Below are positions 1 to 9,376 of a stretch of DNA of 46,000 nucleotides, in pieces. This stretch comes from Mnemiopsis leidyi. Lineage: Eukaryota; Ctenophora; Tentaculata; Lobata; Bolinopsidae. The number at the start of each line of letters is the position of its first letter. Position 1 is the stretch's first letter. The stretch is from NCBI GenBank assembly GCA_000226015.1, contig JH154669.1, forward strand, positions 132,816-178,815, in the 5' to 3' direction. The notes beneath the pieces are model-generated. The model was not told where the DNA came from and did no database searches. It saw nothing but the letters and a program-made list of their open reading frames with translations. The position numbers were made by a program, and so were the translations under genes.

Positions 1-219
1 GTAGCCATGGTAACTGGGGCTAGAAGTGGAGTACGTAAGTAGTAGTCATGGTAACTGGGGCAAGAAGTGGAGTACGTAAGTAGTAGCCATGGTAACTAGG
101 GCTAGAAGTGGAGTACGTAAGTAGTAGCCATGGTAACTGGGGCTATAAGTGGAGTACGTAAGTAGTAACCATGGTAACTGGGGCTAGAAGTGGAGTACGT
201 AAGTAGTAGCCATGGTAAC
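1..219. repeat. 41-bp minisatellite, 5.3 copies
   Basis: Five full 41-bp units start at 1, 42, 83, 124 and 165, with a partial copy at 206–219. Each carries CCATGGTAACTGGGGCTA or a one- to two-base variant, then GGAGTACGTAAGTA. The array is cut by the window edge, so its full length is unknown. Confidence 0.95.
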
Positions 220-482
220 ATGGCTGTCTGAGCTTTAAGATACATACTCACATGAAGACAGTTTTGTACAACAAGTGTTTCATTCTGCAGGAGTTGGTTG
301 TCCGGAACTATATCAAGCACACCAGGCATTTCATTCTGTGTAGTTTGTCTTCTTCATGTAGTTAGTCTTCTTCAGTCAGTAACCCAATGGTAGTTATATC
401 AGATTCATCCTTCCAAATGTTAGCAAGATTATAGATATCAGCTTAATTCAACTTGGGATTAGTATTTGGCTAAATAACTTAA

Positions 483-611
483 ATGTCAGGTTTTGCAAGA
501 CAGATTACGCAGGGACAGATTGCAAAACTGGAGAAATATTCGACGAAGCAAAACGAAAGCCACAAAAGGTTGCTATATACAGAACAAGTGGAGCTAGCAA
601 GTCTTTCTTAA
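483..611 (+). CDS. Possible small ORF, 42 aa
   Basis: An ATG at 483 opens 42 codons to a TAA at 609. The product begins MSGFARQITQGQIAKLEKYS and is rich in Lys, Gln and Glu, predicted helical and soluble, with no signal peptide or known domain. Codon composition looks more coding-like than the AT-rich surroundings, but the length alone could arise by chance. No splice signal or polyA signal decides the matter. I do not recognise it; it could also be a 5' exon fragment. Confidence 0.2.
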   Translation: MSGFARQITQGQIAKLEKYSTKQNESHKRLLYTEQVELASLS

Positions 612-1079
612 AGGCTTAAATTTTCAACACCAATAAAATTTTGATGGACAGAAACTGGGCGCGGACAAAACTCAAAAAGGTGACAAAAGTGTGAACGAGA
701 GTATATCAAACATGGACATAGGTTTTGGTAAGCAGGTACGATACAAACCACAACAAAAATAAGCCCCACAAATCCGGCTCTATCAAGCAGTAGTTTCCAC
801 AACACGACCCGTCATACATTATTAAGTTAAGAAGCTGATGTACACGGGTAATAATGTAATATGCTACTTTATCGGTACAACAACATGTATATATAGGCGT
901 AGTCTGCCTGGGTTACTACTGATGTTACTGACAGACAGCAATTCCTGCTATCAATATTGGTAAAACTAATCAAACAGATCGCACCAACAGCTATACTGCA
1001 AGCTGTCGCTATATGAAATGCTTTTCAAAGCTACGTCCCTCATTTGGGTATCAATAAACACGTCAGGGAAGCGAATTTT

Positions 1080-1410
1080 ATTGGTTCTTTGTGATCAATC
1101 TGGAAGCTGATTGGTTGAATCTGTCACGTGTCAGACTTGATTGTAAGGGCCTGCAAGTTACATGTTTCCGCGAGTGGCATATTCCGTATGAATTAGGATG
1201 AAGAGCTGAGAATATGTATTTATTCTGGAACGTTTGTGATGTTTCCGACGTACAACACTCAAGTCTACCGCTGTAGGTGATAAGTGTGTTCCTAGAAAAC
1301 GTTGAGTTTTAATTTTAAAGGTTAAACTATAGCTGTGATGATAACTTATAACTTGTGTTGCGTGTCTTAAAATTGAACGTTAAACTAAGGGAATGTTGAA
1401 CTGTATGAGG
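1080..1410 (+). promoter_or_regulatory. Promoter-like CCAAT/CACGTG cluster with downstream splice donor
   Basis: Two inverted CCAAT boxes (ATTGG) begin at 1,080 and 1,110, followed by a CACGTG E-box at 1,125–1,130, 15 bp after the second box. About 280 bp downstream a consensus 5' splice site (GAG|GTAAGTGG) begins at 1,410. This is the layout of a promoter plus non-coding first exon. The nearest plus-strand coding gene is the GPCR at 3,251, so it may be its promoter; that link is inferred. The same ATTGG-N10–12-CACGTG grammar recurs at 38.4 and 45.2 kb. Confidence 0.4.
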
Positions 1411-2221
1411 TAAGTGGCACCTGTTACATATCGATAAAAGAACGGACGGAGTTGTGTTAATGTTTATAATCCAGTCTAATCAAGCACTTAGAAGTCATGT
1501 CAGATATTTGACACAAAATTGACACATTTCTCTGCAAACCTTAGCGGTAACTGTAAGTTGCAAGTGGTACAAAGGACATCGTGAGCCGATCAGAATGAAA
1601 TCAATGAACAAATCAAATGAACAAATTAAATTCGCCCAAATGAACATTTTAGCACATTTTAGCACGAAATTACGATCGAAGACACGGTTCAACGCTGCGG
1701 AATGACGTTCAACACCACTTGACACACGGCACGCATAGTCAATTATGAGTCAATTTGAAGAGAGGAGGGTAGCAGGCAAGATTCTTTCTGCCGATACGTT
1801 TTGTGTGTGACGAAGCGAGTTCAAGTATCTCACCAGAATTTCAAGCATGAACGGAGCGAGTTCTAGTTTCTAACCGGACCGTAAGGTGAGGACGCTTGTA
1901 CTGCAGCTCCAAGCTTGTTGTACAGGACGGAAAATTTAGCAGAAATAAAGCGGTACAAGCAAATAGAGAGATAATAAACGAGTGTATTTGTAAATGTCTT
2001 TCTAAAACTTGTCTTGTGTATAACAGAAGTAACATACACAGGCGTGATATGTAGTGAAGAGTCAGAGTACAATATAAACGGTGTGTAAGCGGGTGAAAAC
2101 GGGGGTGCAGCAAACCTTACAAGTACCTTCCTGACGGAGCAGCCACTGGTCCGGGGCAGCGTGGGGCCGAGACAATGTGGCACACTTCACAGGTTACAGT
2201 TCATGACGACCATGATGTAAC

Positions 2222-2278
2222 ATCACGTGGTCTTCATGACGTCATAATACTTGGTCTTCATGACGTCACACCAGTACG
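2222..2278 (+). promoter_or_regulatory. Tandem CRE/ATF sites with flanking E-box
   Basis: The palindromic cAMP-response element TGACGTCA occurs twice (2,237–2,244 and 2,261–2,268). Each sits in a repeat of TGGTCTTCATGACGTCA at 24-bp period. A CACGTG lies just upstream (2,224–2,229). Two full CREs 24 bp apart suggest a CREB/ATF-bound element, upstream of the first GPCR gene by about 1 kb. Confidence 0.4.
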
Positions 2279-2450
2279 TGATCAGATAACATTGATATTT
2301 ATCATGCCTCAGAGTTGAGGCTGACAATAGGTCCCAGAAGGCCAGAAGCTTCAAGGAGTCCATTTCAGTCCGGTTCTCCTTTGACTTCAGCATTTTTAAT
2401 CACGGTACTAAATATCTTTATTCTCAAGACCAAAATTTAAGCCGTACAGT

Positions 2451-2575
2451 AGACCAAGCAGCCTTATTGGTAGAGCGGATGGTTGTCCATTGTAGGATCA
2501 TACCCGAGTTAGCACGGCGACACGGAATTTGGATAAGATCCCTTTCCAGCTACATCACAGGTTACTCTCATTCGT
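2451..2575 (+). mobile_element. Possible tRNA-derived SINE remnant
   Basis: A stretch around 2,470–2,520 reads like a degenerate tRNA head: an A-box-like TTGGTAGAGCGG followed about 30 bp later by a weak B-box-like GGATCATACCC. It does not fold into a full tRNA by eye and has no clear anticodon stem, so a decayed SINE is more likely than a functional tRNA. Confidence 0.25.
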
Positions 2576-2952
2576 TCTTCAATCATCCTAATTTTTCATT
2601 GACATAGACTTTTAAGATTTCAGCTAGTTTTTCCTAATAAGTAAAAAATGCTTACTTTTCAGGTTCCAATGCACTACGAACGTATCGAGGACGTATATTC
2701 AGGTGTCTGAGCTGGGACCGGCTTAGTTGTGAAGTAAAAATCCGACTTACAACACACACCAGTCATCCGCTGCTATGGCACGTGCAGTGAAGCTGTATAG
2801 TGTGTACTGATTTTCACTACACCACCTACACGTAAGGCACATTTTCCATTTGATCGGTACAGGTGCTGACCCCTATAGATTGCTTAATAATTGCTGCCCA
2901 GCTGCTACGTGAAACTTTCTCTACGTTTTGATTATGAATCGAGAAGGAACCC

Positions 2953-2973
2953 CACGTGAAGGAACCTCACGTG
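2953..2973. promoter_or_regulatory. Duplicated CACGTG E-boxes upstream of GPCR 1
   Basis: Two CACGTG sites (2,953–2,958 and 2,968–2,973) lie 15 bp apart within a short direct repeat of GGAAC–CACGTGAA, about 280 bp before the first GPCR start codon. Spacing and position suit a bHLH-zip site, but no TATA box is evident nearby. Confidence 0.3.
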
Positions 2974-3250
2974 AACTGAAAATGTGGTCGCTGGAGCGAA
3001 CCTTTCATTTTCTGCCGCATCAGACTGTGTTCTTGGACTGAACTTGTAATTTAAATTTTGATTTTCTATCTAACTCTGTAGAACGGTTCTTGTGTTTTTC
3101 TTAGAACACTCTAATTTCTCCATGATGATTTTTTGACTTACATCTTGGTTTGCTTAATTATTAAGTCATCAGTGTAATTGAGGCAGTTAGAAATTCGTTT
3201 TCTATCAAGTGAAGTTTTACTTATGGTCACTGTTTAAAGAATTGAAGGAG

Positions 3251-4102
3251 ATGTCGGAAAGCACCAAGCTCGGAATGCTGCCAGTGACCACAGTGCTTAG
3301 TGCCCTAGGAACGATAGCAAACTTGGCATCTCTGATCTATTTCATAAAGAAGGGAAAGAAAAGCATCGGAGATAAACTTCTCGTGCTCCTTAACTGCATT
3401 GACCTGGTTGTTTGTTTTATGGCTACAATAATCACCTTCATGATATTAACAAGAACTGATAATGGTTTAAGTGTTGAGGTCTTCTTCATGTTAATCATCT
3501 ACTTGCTTGTGGTTGATGGAACGTCCTACGTAACCTGCCTTCTAAGTGTTACCAGAGCAATAAGGATCGCTAGTCCTTTCTATAAAATCCGAGGAAAGCT
3601 GCTGGTCATTGCCGGAATCGTCACATTCATTGTGATGGAGATAGCCTCGCACCTCATTCCCATGTTTATAGGAAGCGGAAATGGTGTTATACCAGACATC
3701 TTGAGAGGTAGAATGGTAATGACTTCGATCATCATCCTTTTAGGACTGTGCGCTACATTGGTTACTGCTTACAAGCTGACAAGGAAGGAAATCCCGGAAG
3801 GAACAGAAGGAGCCGCTAGGAACAACAAGAAAGCAACCTGGACTGTTGTTATTCTCTCTATACTATTCTTCATTTTCAACTCCATCGTTATTTTCCTATC
3901 AGCTCTGGCCAGTCAAGAAACAGAAAGTTCGGATACCATAACCAAGTCTCCAGGTGCTATAGAGTTCCTTTATGCGGGAATATTCCTGGCGATACCGCTT
4001 AATTCTACCCTCAATCCAGTCGTCTACTTGGTGAGAAGGAGCGACATGAGACAATTTCTCGCACAGAGCTGTAGAAATGGATTGTGCTACTCCTCCCAAT
4101 AA
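3251..4102 (+). CDS. Rhodopsin-type GPCR, intronless, orphan (paralogue 1)
   Basis: This encodes a 283-aa seven-helix receptor of the plasma membrane. Helices lie near residues 9–31, 41–65, 76–103, 116–140, 153–175, 194–217 and 236–261. Family marks are Asn24 in TM1, Asp51 in TM2, a TRA triplet (101–103) in place of DRY at the end of TM3, and NPVVY (255–259) in TM7. The N-terminus is very short, and there is no Cys at the start of TM3 or in the second outer loop, so the usual disulfide is missing. ICL1 is very basic (FIKKGKKS). I chose the ATG at 3,251 over one at 3,209 because it matches the length of the paralogue at 6,420. Ligand and G protein are unknown; a divergent chemoreceptor-like class is likely. 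Confidence 0.85.
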   Translation: MSESTKLGMLPVTTVLSALGTIANLASLIYFIKKGKKSIGDKLLVLLNCIDLVVCFMATIITFMILTRTDNGLSVEVFFMLIIYLLVVDGTSYVTCLLSVTRAIRIASPFYKIRGKLLVIAGIVTFIVMEIASHLIPMFIGSGNGVIPDILRGRMVMTSIIILLGLCATLVTAYKLTRKEIPEGTEGAARNNKKATWTVVILSILFFIFNSIVIFLSALASQETESSDTITKSPGAIEFLYAGIFLAIPLNSTLNPVVYLVRRSDMRQFLAQSCRNGLCYSSQ

Positions 4103-4115
4103 GGTACTGTTACTG

Positions 4116-4160
4116 AAGTGAGTCTATCACTTAATAAACAAGTGAGTCTATCACTTAATC
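4116..4160 (+). repeat. 24-bp duplicated hairpin in the 3' UTR of GPCR 1
   Basis: Starting 14 bp after the stop codon, AAGTGAGTCTATCACTT occurs twice at 24-bp period. Each copy is itself an inverted repeat (AAGTGA / TCACTT around GTCTA). An AATAAA lies between the copies at about 4,133, so one hairpin may precede and one follow the cleavage signal. Confidence 0.6.
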
Positions 4161-4169
4161 AAGATAATA

Positions 4170-4650
4170 ATGAATATACAGTCAATCACTGATAGGACAA
4201 CATTAATTTCAGGATAAGAAAAAACAAGAAACCGAGATTAGATTGACAAAAATTTTACTAATTATATTTAATTTGAGGATAGAATCTGTTTTGAATTTAA
4301 TAGGGCTTACTATGTCTTAGAGTTAATTGAAGTCTTCAATAGTTTAGCTTTAACTTATGAAATACAAAACATGTCTTTTTGGGCTGGATAAACGTGTTCA
4401 GTCAAACTTACTTTTGTTGAAAATGAAAATATTGGAAACCTAGCACCTGACGCTCCATAACAATTGTTGAGAATTAAAACACGAGAAGGCGTTCACGTAC
4501 AAAAAAACTTAAAAAAAACTGAAAAATGATCCCGCTTAAAACTCACTTGTTTAGTTCGGGAGCTGAGGGAAGAGACCAGATGGACTCCCCAACAAAACAT
4601 GTCTGGAAGTAACTAATCTCCTGTATGGGCGGTAACTTCATCCTTCTCCT
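4170..4650. other. Non-coding spacer, AT-rich
   Basis: I see no open frame, splice signal pair or repeat here that can be supported. Confidence 0.5.
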
Positions 4651-4653
4651 CCC

Positions 4654-4770
4654 CAGAAGAGTAGAGACCACATTCAGCAGGACAGTTCAACCTTGACAGA
4701 AACTCTGGTGCAGAAGAGTAGAGACCACATACAGCAGGACAGCTCAACCTTGACAGAAACTCTGGTGCAG
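4654..4770. repeat. 57-bp direct duplication
   Basis: Two copies (4,654–4,710 and 4,711–4,767) differ at only a few bases. Each contains GAAGAGTAGAGACCACAT and AACTCTGGTGCAG. It is a simple tandem duplication with no coding potential that I can recognise. Confidence 0.9.
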
Positions 4771-4779
4771 GGAGGCGTG

Positions 4780-5820
4780 CTGTAAACCGTTATTGTAGGC
4801 TGAATCACTTTGTAACATGGTGTAGATATAAGCAGATGTAGAGAGGGGAGGAGTTTCCACGCGGTGATCCAGTTTCTCGTACAACCGGGGGTAAAACAGG
4901 GACAATGAGATGAAGAGTGAGCTGGTGACCTGGATCATGGCGTAACATGGCGGCTGTGTAGAGTGGAGAAGTACAATAGGTTTATGTGCACGCATGTAAT
5001 CTGTATGTGCATTACTTTAAGTGAAACCGTGATCTTTAGTCCGAGCTTGTCTAGAGCAAGCGTGACATAGGATTTACATTGATATCAGTGCTCGATAACC
5101 AGTACGAGTAAACATCAGTATGGGATACAACTATTACTATCTTCAACTGAGGTTTTTACTACCGAAAATTTCCATCACTTTACTCAAAATCTATATAACT
5201 ATCTCTGTTTTAAATGCATCTTAGTGTTCCATGAATACGTTAGTTGATAGAGATTGAGGTGACTTGTATGTTTTTAGCCTCACCTTGCAATTCCGACTTA
5301 TTGTGATTTACCATCACTTAGAGATGACCCGATAACTGGCTCATTATTACAGTCCACGTGCCCTTAATTTATCTCTTTCCCTAAACGCTGAAGATTAAAA
5401 CCTTCACGTGGAGTTCCGAATTCCGATTGTCGTCAGACAATCTACAAGAGAGACTATGTACAAAAAAATATTATATCTATTTTTATAAAGAATACACGAA
5501 ATCAGCTAGCAGCTAGGGAGAGAGGGTTTTCACATGATTACGCTTGTTGAGGGAGGGAGAGGTGGGGTATTGGCATGATAACGTGACTAAATTGTGTAGC
5601 TAATAGTCTATTTAGCGTCTATAACGCATGCCCTCATCTCGATAGCTTTAGAGGAGATAGTCTTCTTATGGTGCTTCATTAAAGTCACTTGAAGAAAAAG
5701 GTAAATAAAAGATTATTTGTTGTAAAAGGATCGTAAAAATCAAACATTTCACAGTATTATGAAGTGGAATTAAAATTGTATAAAATAATCTATTCAGGTT
5801 ATCAAGTCGAGAAGGTATGC
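4780..5820. other. Non-coding spacer between the two GPCR genes
   Basis: No gene is supported. Two isolated CACGTG sites occur near 5,355 and 5,405. A 24-bp stretch at 5,653–5,676 matches GPCR 2 coding sequence (see findings). The rest is AT-rich with no array. Confidence 0.4.
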
Positions 5821-5823
5821 ACG

Positions 5824-6165
5824 TCAAAAAGTATCCCAATGAAATAATCCCAATAAAACCATACTTGACAAAATAAATCCAAGCAGACAAAGATGCAAGA
5901 GTCCCGGGGCACTTAGTTGGTAAGGACGAGGTGTCAGTTGGATACTACTAATGATGCTTGTAAGTCTTCTTGTGTCCTTTTTAGGGTTCCTGAGACTAAA
6001 GCAGTCCGTAAGGTACTTCCAAAATTCAGGGAGATGAAACGAAAGTATGATTGCGCAGTATTCCTTGAGGAGGAGGAGGTTTAGAAGGTTTTCCGATAGC
6101 CTGGCCTTTATGTTGTGGTAGCCTGGACATTCCGTAAGGACGTGCTCCTCTGACTCGATGAATGA
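5824..6165 (-). pseudogene. Non-LTR retrotransposon 3' remnant (ORF2 C-terminus)
   Basis: Between a TAG at 6,166–6,168 and a TGA at 5,824–5,826 the minus strand is open for 113 codons without a start codon. Its first part reads ESEEHVLTECPGYHNIKARL, then EFWKYLTDCFSLRNPK. This is the pattern seen after the reverse transcriptase domain in many LINE ORF2 proteins, where ExxxHxLxxCPxYxxxRxxL is followed by a KYxxxCFxxR tail. A Cys-x-Cys occurs just upstream but in another frame, so the element is 5'-truncated and frameshifted. It lies in the GPCR spacer, antisense to the receptors. Confidence 0.6.
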
Positions 6166-6249
6166 CTAAAGACATTTATTTTCTGCACAGCTGCTTCGCA
6201 AGTGCAGCCCTCTTTACAAGAATAAGATAATTAGAAAACTATAGTTCAG

Positions 6250-6419
6250 TGATATTCCACGTGCGCTGAAAGGGGCATTACAGAACGGCTAAAACTTTTT
6301 TTGCATTAAAATTATCATTTGTCATACTGGACCTCACTGCATTTGTTCTGTTAACGTTGCGTTAACTAAGCGATAACTCAAAAAACCGCTGTCTATTTTA
6401 ATCTCGTCAGGAAGAAATA
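6250..6419 (+). promoter_or_regulatory. Upstream region of GPCR 2: E-box and possible 3' splice site
   Basis: A CACGTG lies at 6,259–6,264, about 160 bp before the start codon. A pyrimidine-rich run ending in CTCGTCAG stands 10 bp before the ATG and looks like a splice acceptor, so a non-coding upstream exon or a trans-spliced leader is possible. No TATA box is clear. Confidence 0.3.
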
Positions 6420-7244
6420 ATGAACGATGAAATTAAAGACGAACACATCCTTCTATCGATGAGCATCAGTGTATGCGCTCTCGGAACGATAACCAACACA
6501 GCATCACTGATCTACTTTATAAAGAAAGGGAAGAAGAGTCTTGGAGATAGGCTTCTTATGGTGCTTAATTTTGTCGATTTGTTTCTCTGTATAACAGCTG
6601 CTATATTAAGTTCCTCAATGATCTTTGCTCCGTGGTACTTATACATCCTTCTCATTGCCTACTTTTGCGTCGTTGATGGAACGTCCTACGTGACCTGCCT
6701 TCTCAGTGTCACCAGAGCAATAGGGATCGCTAGTCCTTTCTATAGAATCCGGGGAAAGCTGCTTGCCATTGTGGGAAGTATTCTTTTTGTTGTCATGGAA
6801 TTGGTCGCCAGTTTAGTTCCCATCTTCGGTTTTACTTATTACAGTAATTTCACTGACAAGATAGCAAAAGGAAGAATCATAATTACTTTACTCTTAATGA
6901 CGGTAGTGCTATGTGCTACTGTTATTTCTGCTTACAAGCTGACAAAAAAGGATGTCCCGGAAGGAACAGGAGGAGCCGCTAGGAACAACAAGAAAGCAAC
7001 ATGGACTGTTGTTATCCTCTCTACACTCTTCATTGTATTCAACTCCATTTACATCGGGACGACTGCACATCTCTATATGAACAACGTTTACCGTGTTTCT
7101 CCGTGGTTTCGTTCAGGAGCAATGATAGCTATCCCCCTCAATTCTGCCCTCAATCCGATCGTTTATATCGTCAGAAGAAGCGACATGAGGGAGTTCTTCA
7201 AACCGATGATACAAAAACTTTCCTGTAAGACACAACAAAGCTGA
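6420..7244 (+). CDS. Rhodopsin-type GPCR, intronless, orphan (paralogue 2)
   Basis: A 274-aa seven-helix receptor, the tandem paralogue of the gene at 3,251, with more than half of its residues shared by eye. It has the same short N-terminus, basic FIKKGKKS loop, Asp in TM2, TRA (98–100) instead of DRY, GGAARNNKKATWTVV before TM6 and NPIVY (245–249) in TM7. The second outer loop carries one N-glycosylation sequon (NFT, Asn143) and again no Cys, and TM3 begins without the usual Cys. The C-tail is short and basic. Two blocks of about 90–100 bp are about 92–93 % identical in DNA to the first gene, far above the flanking sequence. Ligand unknown. Confidence 0.85.
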   Translation: MNDEIKDEHILLSMSISVCALGTITNTASLIYFIKKGKKSLGDRLLMVLNFVDLFLCITAAILSSSMIFAPWYLYILLIAYFCVVDGTSYVTCLLSVTRAIGIASPFYRIRGKLLAIVGSILFVVMELVASLVPIFGFTYYSNFTDKIAKGRIIITLLLMTVVLCATVISAYKLTKKDVPEGTGGAARNNKKATWTVVILSTLFIVFNSIYIGTTAHLYMNNVYRVSPWFRSGAMIAIPLNSALNPIVYIVRRSDMREFFKPMIQKLSCKTQQS

Positions 7245-7907
7245 ACTTCATAAGAGACGGGATGAATTGCTGTTGGACTTTGGGAGCAAACACTCAGAAC
7301 TGACTCCAAGGTCATAGAATCAGGGACAATGTGCTAGATAATAAAATATATTAAGTCCAGACTTGTATATTTATTAGTTATTTTAGTATTTTATGCACTT
7401 GAAAAATCGGCTACATAACAGGGCAAAGCAAAAACTTTTTATCATCATGTCCCATGGTGAATATTTTTTCAAGTTTTGTTTTTGAGTAAAATGAGTTAAA
7501 AAAGAATTTTAAATTTTACACCACTACACGTTCGATTATATAGGCTACAGTCGTAAAACACAAAGCAAACCACACTTCATATTGTCATACTATAGGGTTG
7601 GCAACCTTTTTTGGAACCCAGGCTAAAACTGGACGAGAAATCGATTGACAATTGCCTCACTTTCAAATATTTTTGGTTAAGTGTCTTTATTGTGGCAGTT
7701 GCCACCACCATCATCAGAAAAGCTTGAAGACCTGAATACTATTTTAACAGTAATGATTTACTGAATAAATTGATGTAGATCTAGAAATATTGCTAAAATT
7801 CAAGAAAGAACAACCATTTTCTGCGTCCAAAAGAGAATCGACCGAAATATAAGACTAAACTAAAGAGAAAAACTAGGAGAAAACTTACTACTTGCCGAGG
7901 TTGCACG
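7245..7907. other. 3' flank of GPCR 2 and spacer
   Basis: AT-rich sequence with no supported gene. The minus strand here would be the 3' UTR or an intron of the exon ending at 7,908, and a minus-strand donor consensus (GTAAGTTT) sits at 7,881–7,888. Confidence 0.4.
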
Positions 7908-7986
7908 TTAAATCTGTGTCTGTGTCGGTGTCCCTGTCTGTGTCGGCAGCGTGGAGCGACCACGTGGAGTCTCCAAGGAAACAAGT
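7908..7986 (-). CDS. Candidate last coding exon of minus-strand coiled-coil gene
   Basis: On the minus strand an acceptor (GTTTTATCAG) is followed by an exon that, entered with two bases carried over, reads R-LVSLETPRGRSTLP then a Thr/Gln-rich tail, and stops at TAA (7,908–7,910). The incoming phase matches the AG left by the exon at 10,083–10,237. A consensus GTAAGT at 7,888 down to 7,881 may splice the 3' UTR. Another open frame with a TDTD repeat exists in the same exon, so the frame is not certain. No domain is recognised. Confidence 0.35.
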
Positions 7987-8190
7987 CTGATAAAACATTC
8001 CACACGTACCATCATTTTGTCAACACCATCATGAAGTTCTTTACAGTTGCAAAATTAGTGCAATGGGCAATTTAAGGCCTTTTTTTAATTAAAAATGCTA
8101 GAAAAATAATCAAAAATGTACGGAATTTAAAATATAAGGAATATAAAAAAGTTTGTATCAGTAAGTAAATTTGTACCAACTTAGTGAATA

Positions 8191-8392
8191 ATGAAAGTAT
8201 GGCAACTAACAACGTTACACACAACAATGAACGATTTGGCGATAGCAAATAAGGGCGACCTCGTCAGACAGCCAGCACAAGGGACTTCTATAGAAAGCAG
8301 GAGTGTACATTGTCAACAAACAAAAGTCGAGATTGCATACAAGCAAATGTACGGGGCTATCGTGTTTCGGGCTATCTCTCTATCTGCTACTG
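8191..8392 (+). CDS. Candidate first exon with strong splice donor
   Basis: An ATG at 8,191 opens a frame that runs 67 codons into a strong donor, CTACTG|GTGAGT (8,393). A second in-frame ATG starts MYGAIVFRAISLSATG, which resembles a short signal peptide. Either could be the start of a plus-strand gene. I could not find a downstream exon in matching phase, and the peptide resembles nothing I know. Confidence 0.25.
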
Positions 8393-8399
8393 GTGAGTG

Positions 8400-9095
8400 A
8401 CACGGTCATCTGGTATGTTTTAATTTTTCTTTCGAGTTTTTAAACGTGAAATATTTTTGAAAAGGCGTAACATAACCCTACAGAGGTTTTTGTAAGTGTT
8501 AAAATATGTGTGACAGTATCGTCTGTTCGAAGAGAATTAAGAAATACTAGTTTCAGGACAAACCTAAAAGTCTGAAGCAAAATGGTATCTCGTGCTATGA
8601 TTTCTGAAAAAAGCGAAAAAATATAGGTATGGGGGAAGCAATTTTAAAGGGCAGGGTCGTCAAAACACTTCTACGCACCCGAAAAGCAAGGCTATCATGT
8701 TTCACATAATGAGTTCACAAAACGCAATTCAGGCTGCATAGTGCATACAAGTCGCTTATTAGGGCAGTAGTCAGTACGACGTTTGAATTCATGTTTTACT
8801 GACACGGCTTGGTATGCATGTTGTTCAGTTAAGCGTGTTTCTAAGCGTGCTGTGTAACTCCTGAAAAATAACTTAACCGAATTAAGTCATCCTTGGTTAA
8901 TAGTCATGCTGAAAAACCGCGTCAATTTTTCAGCCGGGCGGCTAGGATTTCTGGAACCGACTAACAACAGACACACAGACAAGTCGAGGTTATGACGGAG
9001 TAAGCAGCCGGAAAAGGGAGAATCTCTACATCAGGTAAATACTTGGACAAGTAGAACAAAAAAGAGAAGTGTATCTTTAGTGAATATCCGCGTGT
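8400..9095. other. Non-coding stretch
   Basis: No supported gene, array or paired splice sites. Confidence 0.4.
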
Positions 9096-9101
9096 AAAAT
9101 A

Positions 9102-9192
9102 TGTAAATGAATATGATGATATGTAAATGAACACAATATGTAAATGAACACATGGTGTAAATGAACACATGGTGTAAATGAACACCACATGT
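9102..9192. repeat. 17-bp minisatellite, about 4 copies
   Basis: TGTAAATGAACACATGG units begin at 9,122, 9,139, 9,156 and 9,173, with a looser copy at 9,102. Confidence 0.85.
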
Positions 9193-9376
9193 TGTAGCGA
9201 CAACGGATATTGAAATTCTGGAGTGCGATCTCGAATTTCTCATGTGTTCACTAGACAGTGAAGGTATGGTTAAGGTCGAGAAGTTATAAATGTTAAGCCA
9301 GTTTCATTCGATCATCGTTTTATCTAACTCTTAACAAGCAGACGCCAAACGGGCATAATAATGAACAACAAGAAGA

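Noticed and set aside
1841-2183. Minus-strand ORFs of 90–106 codons
   Set aside because: Two overlapping frames compete, neither has a domain or splice support; composition is not protein-like.
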